Part shown: positions 38,388 through 46,769 of the stretch, one piece after another
How positions within the stretch are numbered: the stretch's first letter is position 1
How the letters are laid out: each line of letters begins with the position of its first letter
NCBI RefSeq assembly: GCF_018861045.1
Contig: NZ_JAHKQJ010000005.1
Coordinates: forward strand, 434,001-498,000
Length of the DNA stretch: 64,000 nt
From: Octadecabacter sp. B2R22
GTDB lineage: Bacteria; Pseudomonadota; Alphaproteobacteria; Rhodobacterales; Rhodobacteraceae
Direction: 5' to 3'
Made by a program: the position numbers and the translations under genes
Notes under the pieces: generated by a model
What the model was told of the DNA's origin: nothing
The model's input: only the letters and a program-made list of their open reading frames with translations
Database searches by the model: none

Positions 38388-39593
38388 ATGGCCCATGTCA
38401 TTCAAACGGACGCGCTTGTGCAAGAGGGAGTAATCTCTTCTGAACAGGGCGCAATTATTGCAAGCCGGTCACGGCAAGTGATGGTCTCTCTCGCCATTAA
38501 TACCGTGCTGTGTTTTGGCATAATCGCTGCTGCGGCCGGCTTTATTGGTCTTTTGGGGGACGCTTTGGCGGTTGCTATCGTCGGGGGTGTTTTCTTAGCC
38601 GTCGGAACGATGATCCTCACGAAGACGACCGACGTCTACAGCATGTTTGGTAATGCGTCGGCACTTATCGGGGCGGGGATGTTGGTTGGCGGGGCGTCCA
38701 TCAAAATACTAGAGGCGCTTGGTGAAGGGTCGGGCGGTATGTTCCTCGCCATTCTCGGGCTCGGCTTGGCTGTTTTCACAGCATTCATTCACCGAAAAGG
38801 TCGTGAGCATACCGGTTTTCTGACCGGCAGTATCTTATTGATGGTCGGCGCGATGCATCTCGGCGGGCTTTATTTGTGGGCGGCTGACGCTGAGCTGTCG
38901 GGTCTCGCGGCATCTGCAACGCACCTCTATGTAGCTGCGGCGATGATTGCCCTTGGTATCTTTATCGACGTGCGGCTGATTACGGCGCTGGCCATCGTGC
39001 CCTTCGCGCAGATGTTGGATACTGGAACCTTCTATTGGGGCGCGATGTACGCGTTCTACAGCCCTGAGACCACGCTCAGCATCCTGCAACTTGGCATCGC
39101 GATGGCAATTTGTGTTGTGCTAGCGAGTGTGCTGTCGGATCGTTACCGCCGCCATACACATATGTTCGGCATTATGGCGTTCATTGTGGCCAACATGTGT
39201 TTCCTTGTCGGTAGCCTTTGGGGCGACATCGTGGGCCAAAACATTTGGGGTCCGGGTTCTTCGAGCTGGCGCTATGATGGCACCCGCGAGGAATACAATT
39301 CAGCTATGGAACTGTTTGAGGCTTCGACGTGGGTTATTCATGAACACGTCTATTCCATCGTCTGGGCTGTCCTGTTGATCGCCGCTGCGTTCTGGTCAGC
39401 GTATACGAACCGTCGTGGTATCTTTAATGCCGCCATCACGTTTGGCGCGATCCACGCCTACACTCAGGCGTTTGAGACGTTCTACGATGAACCGCTCGCC
39501 TATGTGATCGGCGGCCTTGCCGCGATCCCTGTGGCTTGGGGCCTCTGGAGGTTGAACAACCAGTTTGAGGCACGCAACAAAATCGCGGCCTAA
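38388..39593 (+). CDS. Polytopic membrane protein of unknown function
   Basis: 401 residues. A short polar N-terminus (about 1-30) with a helical LVQEGVISSEQGAIIASR segment is followed by about ten to eleven transmembrane helices. A loop containing WGPGSSSWRYDGTREEYNSAMELFEASTW lies between the later helices (about 290-320). The N-terminal pattern, a short EGVIS/EQ helix then many helices, is reminiscent of DUF2157-type membrane proteins, but I would not assign it. GGAGG is positioned before the ATG. Two palindromic operators precede it. Confidence 0.7.
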   Translation: MAHVIQTDALVQEGVISSEQGAIIASRSRQVMVSLAINTVLCFGIIAAAAGFIGLLGDALAVAIVGGVFLAVGTMILTKTTDVYSMFGNASALIGAGMLVGGASIKILEALGEGSGGMFLAILGLGLAVFTAFIHRKGREHTGFLTGSILLMVGAMHLGGLYLWAADAELSGLAASATHLYVAAAMIALGIFIDVRLITALAIVPFAQMLDTGTFYWGAMYAFYSPETTLSILQLGIAMAICVVLASVLSDRYRRHTHMFGIMAFIVANMCFLVGSLWGDIVGQNIWGPGSSSWRYDGTREEYNSAMELFEASTWVIHEHVYSIVWAVLLIAAAFWSAYTNRRGIFNAAITFGAIHAYTQAFETFYDEPLAYVIGGLAAIPVAWGLWRLNNQFEARNKIAA

Positions 39594-39598
39594 AACAC

Positions 39599-39628
39599 AA
39601 ACGGGCAGAGGAAACCCTCTGCCCGTTT
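39599..39628. terminator. Bidirectional terminator between the membrane-protein gene and dapA
   Basis: Thirteen-pair perfect stem AAACGGGCAGAGG (39599-39611) with CCTCTGCCCGTTT (39616-39628), loop AAAC. It serves two convergent genes; T-rich flanks are present on both strands. Confidence 0.85.
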
Positions 39629-39649
39629 CAATTCTAATGTAAAGATTGC

Positions 39650-40522
39650 TTAGTTCAGCAAACCAGCGTGCACCATTGCTGCACGCATTTTTTCTTTTGT
39701 GCTGTCTTCCAAACCTGTCAGCGGCGAGCGCACGTCTTCGGAACACATGCCCAATAGGGACATGCCGTATTTCGCGCCAACCAAGCCGGGCTCTGTGAAG
39801 ATCGCTTTGTGCAGGGGCATCAAGCGGTCGTTGATTTCCAACGCCGCAGCATAGTCACCCTTCAACGTTGCTTCTTGCATTTGAGCGCAGAGAGCAGGGG
39901 CGACGTTTGCCGTAACAGAAATACAACCGACGCCGCCTTGGGCGTTAAATCCAATTGCTGTCGGGTCTTCGCCGGACACTTGGATGAAATCCTTGCCACA
40001 GCTTAGACGTTGGTTCGGAACGCGGGCCAAATCGCCAGTCGCATCTTTTACGCCAGCAATCATTTCATGTTTGGCAAGCTCACCCATGGTTTCAGGCGTC
40101 ATATCCACGACCGAACGGCCAGGGATGTTGTAAATGATGATCGGCAGGCCGCAGTCGGCGGCGGCCGTGAAGTGCGCAATCAAACCACGCTGGGTTGGCT
40201 TGTTATAGTAAGGCGTAACCACCAAAGCCGCGGTCGCACCCGCTGCCTTTGCGGCTTTCACCAAACGCACCGTTTCGGCAGTGTTGTTGGACCCAGCGCC
40301 CGCGACAACTGGGAAGCGGCCGTTCACGGCCTCAACCACAGTTTCGACGACTTGGTCATGCTCAGAATGGCTCAGCGTGGGGCTTTCGCCTGTTGTGCCA
40401 ACAGGAACCAACCCGTGTGACCCTTGATCCACATGCCATTCGACAAGTTTTTTCAACGTATCAAGATCCAGCTGGCCGTTCGCGAACGGCGTGACGAGAG
40501 CAGGGAGAGACCCTTTGATCAT
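39650..40522 (-). CDS. dapA: 4-hydroxy-tetrahydrodipicolinate synthase
   Basis: 290 residues from the ATG at 40522, nine bases after AAGG; the ATG three codons upstream is too close to it. TIM barrel with [15 protein letters not shown], the proton-relay tyrosine in [12 protein letters not shown], the Schiff-base lysine in [11 protein letters not shown], and [15 protein letters not shown]. It condenses pyruvate with aspartate semialdehyde at the first committed step of lysine and meso-diaminopimelate synthesis. It diverges from a lytic transglycosylase gene. Confidence 0.95.
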   Translation of the reverse strand: MIKGSLPALVTPFANGQLDLDTLKKLVEWHVDQGSHGLVPVGTTGESPTLSHSEHDQVVETVVEAVNGRFPVVAGAGSNNTAETVRLVKAAKAAGATAALVVTPYYNKPTQRGLIAHFTAAADCGLPIIIYNIPGRSVVDMTPETMGELAKHEMIAGVKDATGDLARVPNQRLSCGKDFIQVSGEDPTAIGFNAQGGVGCISVTANVAPALCAQMQEATLKGDYAAALEINDRLMPLHKAIFTEPGLVGAKYGMSLLGMCSEDVRSPLTGLEDSTKEKMRAAMVHAGLLN

Positions 40523-40705
40523 GATACGCATCCTTTTTTAGGGGACCTCCGCGACGATTCACGGGGTCAGTTAATTTGGAGGTCTGTAGTGGGGTTTTTC
40601 CCCTTTGCCAAGTTTGTGAGTTGCGCAAATTGGATGAAAGCCTACCTATGTGACACAAGAATGCCGCGTAAATCGTATATCGTGGTCGAAAGAAGGGGTG
40701 TTTTG

Positions 40706-42832
40706 TTGAAGATTTCGCGGATCATTTTGGGCCTTTCAGGCTGGCTGATTGCGTCGCCCCTTTGGGCGCAGAAATTGCCCGTTGATCCAGCATTCTCCGA
40801 AGCAGTAGGCCTTGTGGGGCAAGGCGACGAAGTCGCTGCCCTTGGTGCGCTTGCTGACGGCGATGGTGTCGATCAAGACCTTATTGCTTGGTTGATCCTG
40901 CGAGACACTGACACAGATATCGATTTTGCGATCTATGCCAATTTTCTGGAAAAGCGTGCCGATTGGCCGGGCGTGTCGCGCATTCGTGCTGCAGCCGAAC
41001 GTGCGATTGATCTAGAAACCACAACAACCGAGGACGTTTTGGCCTTCTTTGACGGCCAAGACGTGGAAACGGGACAGGGCGCTGTTGCGTATGCCGATGC
41101 ATTGATTGCCGATGGTCGCCAGACGGAGGCCGAGGCGATGTTGGTTGATGTCTGGCTTAGCCAAGCGTTGTCGACATCCGGTCACCGAGCCATCGTAAAT
41201 GCCTACCCAAACGTCGTTGCGCCCCATCACATTGCCCGCGCGGATATGTTGCTCTGGCGGTGGCGAACGACGGATGCGACCAATCTGCTGCCGCTTCTGG
41301 ACGAAGGTGAACAAGCCCTGTTTCGGGCCCGTATGGCCATCATCAATCGTGATGGAGATATGCAAAGCCGCGAAGCGTTGATCCCCAACCGTCTGAAAGA
41401 CACAGCCGGCTTACACTATGACCGGTTTAACTTGTTCTCGGATCGCGGCGACTGGACATTGGCAATGGCTCTCTTGTTGGAACGGTCCACCAGCGCGGAA
41501 GCTTTAGGTGTGCCGTGGCGCTGGGGGTCATGGAGGCGCATGTTGGCGCGGTGGCAGATGCGTGAAGGTAATATCGAACGCGCCTATACGCTGGCGTCGA
41601 ACCATTTCATTAAACCCGATGAGACAAACTACAGCGATCTTGAGTGGCTGTCGGGCTACCTCGCGTTGACCTACCAGAAAGACTACGGCCTCTCGTTGAC
41701 GCATTTCCGGAACTTCGATGCGTCCGTGACCTCGCCAATCTCAAAGGGCCGCGCAGGTTATTGGCTTGGCCGCGCCTATGAAGGTTTGGGCGATGCCGAA
41801 GCAGCCATCGCAGCCTTTCAAGATGGGGCACAGCATCAGACGTCGTTCTACGGATTACTGGCGGCCGAAAGACTGGGCCTGACCATGGACCCCGACATTG
41901 CAGGCGGCGAAGATTTCGGCCCGTGGCAGGGTGCGCCAATGCTCGATAATGAGCTGGTGCGGGCGGGGCTGTCACTGCTTGACGCGGGCGAAAGGGGCTT
42001 GGCGGTTCTGTTCTTTGTCGACGCCGCGAAAACCATGTCGCGCCAAGAGATTGGTCAGCTTGGTCAATTGTTTATGGACGTCGGCGAACCCTTCTATGCT
42101 GTTCTGATTGCCAAGTCCGCCGTTCGCGAGGGGCTTTTGGTTCAGGATGTTTATTTCCCGATCCATCCGCTTGCGAACCTCGATTTGCCTGTCGAACCCG
42201 CACTTTCGCTCGCGATTGCGCGGCAGGAATCGGAGTTTCGTACAGATGCAGGAAGCAGCGTTGGGGCCTTGGGATTGATGCAGTTGATGCCTGCCACAGC
42301 ACAAGAAGTCGCAGGCTGGATCGACGTGCCCTATTCTCGTGGTCGTCTGACATCGGATTGGGATTATAACGCAGCTTTGGGTTCGGAATACCTCGCCTTT
42401 CTTGAGCGGGAATTTGGCAATTCACCAGTGATGATTGCGGCGGGTTATAATGCGGGGCCAAGCCGTCCCAAAACGTGGATGACAGATCACGGTGATCCGC
42501 GCGTTGGGTTTGGCAACGATGATCCTGTTGATATTGTGGATTGGATTGAACACATCCCGTTCCGTGAAACCCGCAACTACGTCATGCGCGTAACCGAAGG
42601 CATTCCCGTCTATCGCGCGCGTTTGAGCGGTCAAATCGGGCCAGTGCAATTCGAGCGGCTCCTGATCGGCGAGCAACGCGTCATCCGTCCCGTATCCCGT
42701 CCTGTTCGCTCCGTTGAAGATGCCGAAGATGTAGAGGTTGACCTTCCGCCCGTACGTCGCGGCGGTGAGCTTAACCCTTCCGTACCAAGTGGTCCGCAAC
42801 CTATCAGGCCAGTATCGCGTGCTGGGGACTAG
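40706..42832 (+). CDS. Soluble lytic murein transglycosylase
   Basis: About 708 residues from TTG 40706, preferred because AAGGGG lies seven bases upstream and the resulting N-terminus is a clean signal peptide ending SPLWA-QK; ATG 40661 is the alternative. A long alpha-superhelical region (about 30-480) precedes the SLT domain with the catalytic Glu in ARQESEFRTDAGSSVGALGLMQLMPATA and the AAGYNAGP motif. It cleaves peptidoglycan to 1,6-anhydro-muropeptides in the periplasm. Its stop shares CTAG with the convergent DMT gene. Confidence 0.9.
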   Translation: MKISRIILGLSGWLIASPLWAQKLPVDPAFSEAVGLVGQGDEVAALGALADGDGVDQDLIAWLILRDTDTDIDFAIYANFLEKRADWPGVSRIRAAAERAIDLETTTTEDVLAFFDGQDVETGQGAVAYADALIADGRQTEAEAMLVDVWLSQALSTSGHRAIVNAYPNVVAPHHIARADMLLWRWRTTDATNLLPLLDEGEQALFRARMAIINRDGDMQSREALIPNRLKDTAGLHYDRFNLFSDRGDWTLAMALLLERSTSAEALGVPWRWGSWRRMLARWQMREGNIERAYTLASNHFIKPDETNYSDLEWLSGYLALTYQKDYGLSLTHFRNFDASVTSPISKGRAGYWLGRAYEGLGDAEAAIAAFQDGAQHQTSFYGLLAAERLGLTMDPDIAGGEDFGPWQGAPMLDNELVRAGLSLLDAGERGLAVLFFVDAAKTMSRQEIGQLGQLFMDVGEPFYAVLIAKSAVREGLLVQDVYFPIHPLANLDLPVEPALSLAIARQESEFRTDAGSSVGALGLMQLMPATAQEVAGWIDVPYSRGRLTSDWDYNAALGSEYLAFLEREFGNSPVMIAAGYNAGPSRPKTWMTDHGDPRVGFGNDDPVDIVDWIEHIPFRETRNYVMRVTEGIPVYRARLSGQIGPVQFERLLIGEQRVIRPVSRPVRSVEDAEDVEVDLPPVRRGGELNPSVPSGPQPIRPVSRAGD

Positions 42833-43695
42833 GTCTTCCGTCGCGCACGCCACAGGGTAAACAAACCTGCGGAAACGACTATAATTGCGCCGATCACCAC
42901 GTTCGGGGCCAAGGTTTCGCGAAATACAACCAACCCGATGACACTCACAAAAACCAGTTGGAAGTAAGCGAAGGGCTGCACAGTGCTGGCCTCTGCGATC
43001 TCATAGGTCTTGATTAAGAACCAGTGGCCTGTCGCCCCTGTCACGCAAAGAGCAGCCATCCATCCCCAATCTGCAGGCACCATCGGTTCCCAAAACCAAA
43101 TGCCCAAAGGTGTCATTGCGACCGCGCCCACGACACCTGTCCAAAAGAAGGACGTTGCTGCGCTGTCTTTGCGTGCAGCATATCGCGTCAGCAGACCGTA
43201 AAGCGCAAACATGAGTGCCGCGATCAGCGGGATCGCGGCACTCAGGCTGAACACGTTTTTCCCCGGTTGAAGGATGATCAAGATACCGACGAAGCCAATC
43301 CCAATGGCCGACCATTGCCGCCAGCCGACCCTTTCACCCAGTACGGGGCCGGATAGGGCCGCAATCAGCAATGGGTAACACGCGAAAACCGCATGAGAGT
43401 CGATTAACCCCAAGACGACGAACCCCAAGACCAAGACGCAAATCTCAGCGACCAGCAGCAGCCCTCGCGTAATTTGAAGAAACGGTTGCGATGTCGATGC
43501 GGCTTCGCGAAGTGAACCCGCTTGCCGCCGCGCAATCGCGATGACGAATGCGGCGAAGAACCAGTAGCGGATCGTGACAATCATCATCACGTTGTATTCA
43601 CCTGCCAAGTGGCGGCTAAACCCATCTTGCACGGCCATGACAAAGGTCGCGGCAATCATGAACAGGATGCCTTGGCGGGTGTTTTGGTGGCTCAC
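42829..43695 (-). CDS. DMT-superfamily (EamA) transporter
   Basis: 288 residues with ten predicted transmembrane helices in two EamA repeats (about 8-140 and 150-285). Features include AIGIGFVGILIILQPG at the end of the first repeat and FAYFQLVFVSVIGLVVFRE in the second. Such proteins export amino acids or metabolites; the substrate is unknown. Its ATG overlaps the mnmD stop by four bases, so the two are coupled. Confidence 0.88.
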   Translation of the reverse strand: MSHQNTRQGILFMIAATFVMAVQDGFSRHLAGEYNVMMIVTIRYWFFAAFVIAIARRQAGSLREAASTSQPFLQITRGLLLVAEICVLVLGFVVLGLIDSHAVFACYPLLIAALSGPVLGERVGWRQWSAIGIGFVGILIILQPGKNVFSLSAAIPLIAALMFALYGLLTRYAARKDSAATSFFWTGVVGAVAMTPLGIWFWEPMVPADWGWMAALCVTGATGHWFLIKTYEIAEASTVQPFAYFQLVFVSVIGLVVFRETLAPNVVIGAIIVVSAGLFTLWRARRKT

Positions 43696-44348
43696 CTTAG
43701 GATGCCTCGCGACATGTGCCGCTTGCGTCCAAATCCTTTGGTGCGTTCAATATCAAACCCTGCGTCGACAAGGGCGCGGCGTACAAAACCGGCGGCCGTG
43801 TAGGTGGCGCACGTACCGCCTTGTGCGGTGTGCTTGCCAATTTGTGCCATTAGGTCATCGCCCCAAAGCTCGGGGTTTTTCGCGGGCGAAAATCCGTCGA
43901 GATACCACGCATCGGCTTTACCATCCCAGTGCGGCAGGGTTTCTCTAGCGTCGCCAACGATGATCCGCAATTCAAAATCGGGGCCAGAAAAACTGGGAAA
44001 CGTGCCGCATTCGAATGCGTCGATGGGCAGGCCTTCAAATGCCTGCAGGGCCCGCATCATATCGGCCATCAACATGGGAAACGCCTCAAAACTAGTGAAG
44101 TGCAGTTTTCCCGTCACACCAGCCGCCCGCCATGCCGCGAGCGTCACCAAAAAGTTCAGCCCTGTGCCAAACCCCAATTCGCCCACATGGAATCCGTCTT
44201 CAAATCGCGCGGGGAGGTCATTCCCGTCTAAGAAAACATGCCGCGTTTCCGCAAGGCCGTCATCCAGCGAGAAATAGGGGTCATCGAATTGAACCGATAC
44301 GGGCGTCGTGCCGTCGCGCCATTCCAAATCTGCTTGCTGGTCTGTCAT
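43692..44348 (-). CDS. mnmD: tRNA (5-methylaminomethyl-2-thiouridine)-methyltransferase, stand-alone
   Basis: 218 residues from the ATG at 44348; the open frame upstream crosses the divergent gene and is not coding. It matches the methyltransferase half of E. coli MnmC: DDPYFSLDDGLAETRHVFLDGNDLP, the SAM motif VGELGFGTGLNFL, and AWYLDGFSPAKNPELWG. It would make mnm5s2U at the tRNA wobble position. The FAD half of MnmC is missing from this protein, but a related oxidase is encoded divergently 49 bp away. Confidence 0.9.
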   Translation of the reverse strand: MTDQQADLEWRDGTTPVSVQFDDPYFSLDDGLAETRHVFLDGNDLPARFEDGFHVGELGFGTGLNFLVTLAAWRAAGVTGKLHFTSFEAFPMLMADMMRALQAFEGLPIDAFECGTFPSFSGPDFELRIIVGDARETLPHWDGKADAWYLDGFSPAKNPELWGDDLMAQIGKHTAQGGTCATYTAAGFVRRALVDAGFDIERTKGFGRKRHMSRGILR

Positions 44349-44397
44349 GTCATGGTGCCTTATCTGATCAACAGGAACATGAAAGCAGCGGGCGGCA

Positions 44398-45438
44398 ATG
44401 GCAACGGTAGATGTAACAGTACGCGGAGCAGGGGCATTTGGCCTGAGCGTCGCATGGGCCTGCGTGAAGCGCGGCGCGCGGGTGCGGATCATCGACCCGA
44501 ACGGCGTTGGATCGGGGTCCTCTGGCGGCATTGTCGGTGCATTGGCCCCCCACGTGCCGGAGCAATGGAACCCCAAGAAAGCGTTTCAATTAGAAAGCCT
44601 GCTGTTGGCCGAAGAGTGGTGGCGCGAGGTCGATAACGCGTCGGGGCTATCAAGCGGTTATGGCCGCACAGGACGTTTGCAGCCCCTGGTGGTTGGGGCA
44701 AACGATCTCGCCCAATCTCGCGCGATCGGTGCCGATAATCTTTGGCAAGGACGCGCAATCTGGGAAGTCATCGACGCGCCCCAGTCTGAATTTGCACCGA
44801 TCAGCCCGACTGGCCTGTACATTCGCGACACCCTCAGCGGTCGAATTCATCCAGCTCAGGCCTGTGCGTCCCTCGCCAAAGCCCTTGACGCACGCGGGTG
44901 TGAAATAGCCGAAGACAGCAGTTTTCTGGATGAGGGCGCTGTCGTTTGGGCGACAGGGTATCGGGGGCTGGAGGCCCTTACGGCAGATCATACCCGCTTG
45001 GTCGGAGCGGGTATTAAAGGGCAAGCGGTTTTGCTCGATTACGATGCCCGAACTGAACCGCAGCTTTTCGTAGATGGGCTGCACATCATTCCACATGCGG
45101 ACGGCACAACTGCAATTGGGTCAACGACCGAACGAGAATTCGATGATCCCGAAAGCACCGACGCTCAATGTGATGCACTGGTGGCGAAGGCGCGGGAATA
45201 TGTCCCTGCTCTTTCAGAAATGACCGAAATTCGTCGCTGGGCTGGCGTGCGCCCTCGTGCAAGAACCCGCGCACCCATGTTGGGCAATCATCCCTTCCGT
45301 GACGGGGAATTCATAGCCAACGGGGGCTTCAAGATCGGGTTTGGTATGGCCCCATTGGCGGCTGAAAAGCTCGCCCAGTTTATCCTGACGGGAGAGAACA
45401 CAATCCCTGAAGATTTCAATCCCGCGCTCAGCCTTTAG
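44398..45438 (+). CDS. FAD-dependent oxidoreductase (DAO family, MnmC C-terminal-like)
   Basis: 346 residues. The Rossmann FAD motif is slightly unusual (VRGAGAFGLSVAWACVKRG), followed by a DAO fold with GSGSSGGIVGALAPHVPEQW, GRLQPLV, VVWATGYRGL, KGQAVLL and the C-terminal RRWAGVRPRARTRAPMLG. Glycine oxidase and the FAD half of MnmC belong to this family, and MnmC-like ALAPH and GxRP motifs are seen. Position next to mnmD suggests it removes the carboxymethyl group from cmnm5s2U so that MnmD can methylate. That is inference; a generic amino-acid oxidase is the alternative. Confidence 0.82.
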   Translation: MATVDVTVRGAGAFGLSVAWACVKRGARVRIIDPNGVGSGSSGGIVGALAPHVPEQWNPKKAFQLESLLLAEEWWREVDNASGLSSGYGRTGRLQPLVVGANDLAQSRAIGADNLWQGRAIWEVIDAPQSEFAPISPTGLYIRDTLSGRIHPAQACASLAKALDARGCEIAEDSSFLDEGAVVWATGYRGLEALTADHTRLVGAGIKGQAVLLDYDARTEPQLFVDGLHIIPHADGTTAIGSTTEREFDDPESTDAQCDALVAKAREYVPALSEMTEIRRWAGVRPRARTRAPMLGNHPFRDGEFIANGGFKIGFGMAPLAAEKLAQFILTGENTIPEDFNPALSL

Positions 45439-46229
45439 CGCATCACCGCTTCCATACATTGTTCGCCTTGCGGGCCGCGGACCCATGCGGCCCCATTCGA
45501 CCAACACAGCGTTGCTGCACTTGGTAACGTTAGCGGTGCAGTCGCGCGGTAGCTTATTTCGGTCAACGGCTTTCCGAGCATCCGTTCCCCCATCAGCATC
45601 AAATGTTGGGCGAGTAACGGGCCGTGAACCACGAGGCCGCCGTAACCCTCAACATCCGTGGCGTAGGGTTCATCGTAGTGGATGCGGTGCCCGTTCATCG
45701 TCAGGGCTGAATATCGAAACAGCAAAGTGCTGTCGAAATGCACCGTGTCTTGGTGGGTCTCATCTGTTCGGGCGATTGGCCTTTCGGGCGTGTCACCACC
45801 ATCTTCGCGATAGACCAGGTCCTGCCACTCGCTGAGGACAACTGCGCCGCGTTGGCGGATGTCGTGGCGCAGCCGCACGAAAGCCAGCGGTCCTGAGCGG
45901 CCGTTCTTGCGGGTCACGCCTTCGATCATTGACGTCTTTTCGGCGCGGATTCCAGCCTTCAAGGGTGTGTGAAACAAGAGACGCCCTGCGGCCCACATGC
46001 GCCGTGGCAGCCCCATGTCCGGTACGAACCCTCCCAAGGCTGGATGACCGTCACGACCAAGGTTCTGTGGCGGCTGTGGGTCCCAAAAATAAATGTGATG
46101 AAAGAAAGGGGGCAATGCGCTGGCTGCGGTGATTGTTGGCTCAAACCCCAATGCGACTTGCAGTGCGCAGGCACGCGCGGGATCCATTACATCTGTCAAA
46201 ATTTGCGTAGAGGCCGATTTCTCTGTCAT
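45435..46229 (-). CDS. MaoC-type CoA hydratase with FAS1-like dehydratase domain
   Basis: 264 residues from the ATG at 46229 (46238 also possible). Two hotdog domains: an N-terminal half with FDRPATED-like loss but GRDGHPALGGFVPDMGLPRRMWAAG, and a C-terminal hydratase half with FRYSALTMNGHRIHYDEPYATDVEGYGGLVVHGPLLAQHL containing the Asp/His pair. The family includes mesaconyl-C4-CoA hydratase and related enoyl-CoA hydratases. Substrate uncertain. It diverges from a VOC-protein gene across 36 bp. Confidence 0.82.
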   Translation of the reverse strand: MTEKSASTQILTDVMDPARACALQVALGFEPTITAASALPPFFHHIYFWDPQPPQNLGRDGHPALGGFVPDMGLPRRMWAAGRLLFHTPLKAGIRAEKTSMIEGVTRKNGRSGPLAFVRLRHDIRQRGAVVLSEWQDLVYREDGGDTPERPIARTDETHQDTVHFDSTLLFRYSALTMNGHRIHYDEPYATDVEGYGGLVVHGPLLAQHLMLMGERMLGKPLTEISYRATAPLTLPSAATLCWSNGAAWVRGPQGEQCMEAVMR

Positions 46230-46265
46230 AGCTGCCATGCTGACCAAAACCAAAGGAGCCTGCAA

Positions 46266-46661
46266 GTGCCTCGTCTTTTGTCTATAGACCACCTCGTTTT
46301 GACGGTCGCGTCGATCGAGCAATCGGTGAAGTTCTACGAGGATGTGCTGTGTATGGCAGCGGAGCAGTTCCGAGTGGCTGACGGCACCGTCAGAACCGCG
46401 CTAAAATTTGGAAATCAAAAAATCAATTTGCATCAGGCAGGCGCTGAATTTGATCCAAAGGCCGCGAATCCGCGACGAGGTTCGGCAGATATTTGTTTCC
46501 TAACGGACACGCCATTGGTGGATTGGATCGCGCATCTTGTGCAGCAAGACGTGAGCATCGAAGAAGGACCAATCGTTCGAACAGGTGCTGTTGGTCCAAT
46601 CGAATCCATCTACATTCGAGATTTGGACGGGAACTTGATTGAGATTTCTAATCCAACTTAG
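46266..46661 (+). CDS. VOC-family (glyoxalase/dioxygenase-fold) protein
   Basis: 131 residues from the GTG at 46266, seven bases after AAAGGAG; the open frame upstream is antisense to the hydratase gene. Vicinal-oxygen-chelate fold with metal positions in SIDHLVLTVASIEQSVKFY (His), NQKINLHQAG (His) and SIYIRDLDGNLIEIS (Glu). The pattern fits the small single-domain VOC proteins often annotated as virulence-related or glyoxalase-like. The reaction is unknown. It may be cotranscribed with the ThDP enzyme 108 bp downstream. Confidence 0.85.
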   Translation: MPRLLSIDHLVLTVASIEQSVKFYEDVLCMAAEQFRVADGTVRTALKFGNQKINLHQAGAEFDPKAANPRRGSADICFLTDTPLVDWIAHLVQQDVSIEEGPIVRTGAVGPIESIYIRDLDGNLIEISNPT

Positions 46662-46769
46662 GAAACATCACGTGGTGCCGTTTTAGGGTTTCGAGATCAC
46701 ATGAAGATTGATCCTTTGCATAACCCGCCTTGTATCGCATGCTGACCCAAATAACGGGAGCATCTCATC

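Noticed and set aside
45969-46265. N-terminal extension of the VOC protein
   Set aside because: The extra codons are antisense to the hydratase gene, while GTG 46266 has an ideal AAAGGAG site and gives a normal VOC protein.
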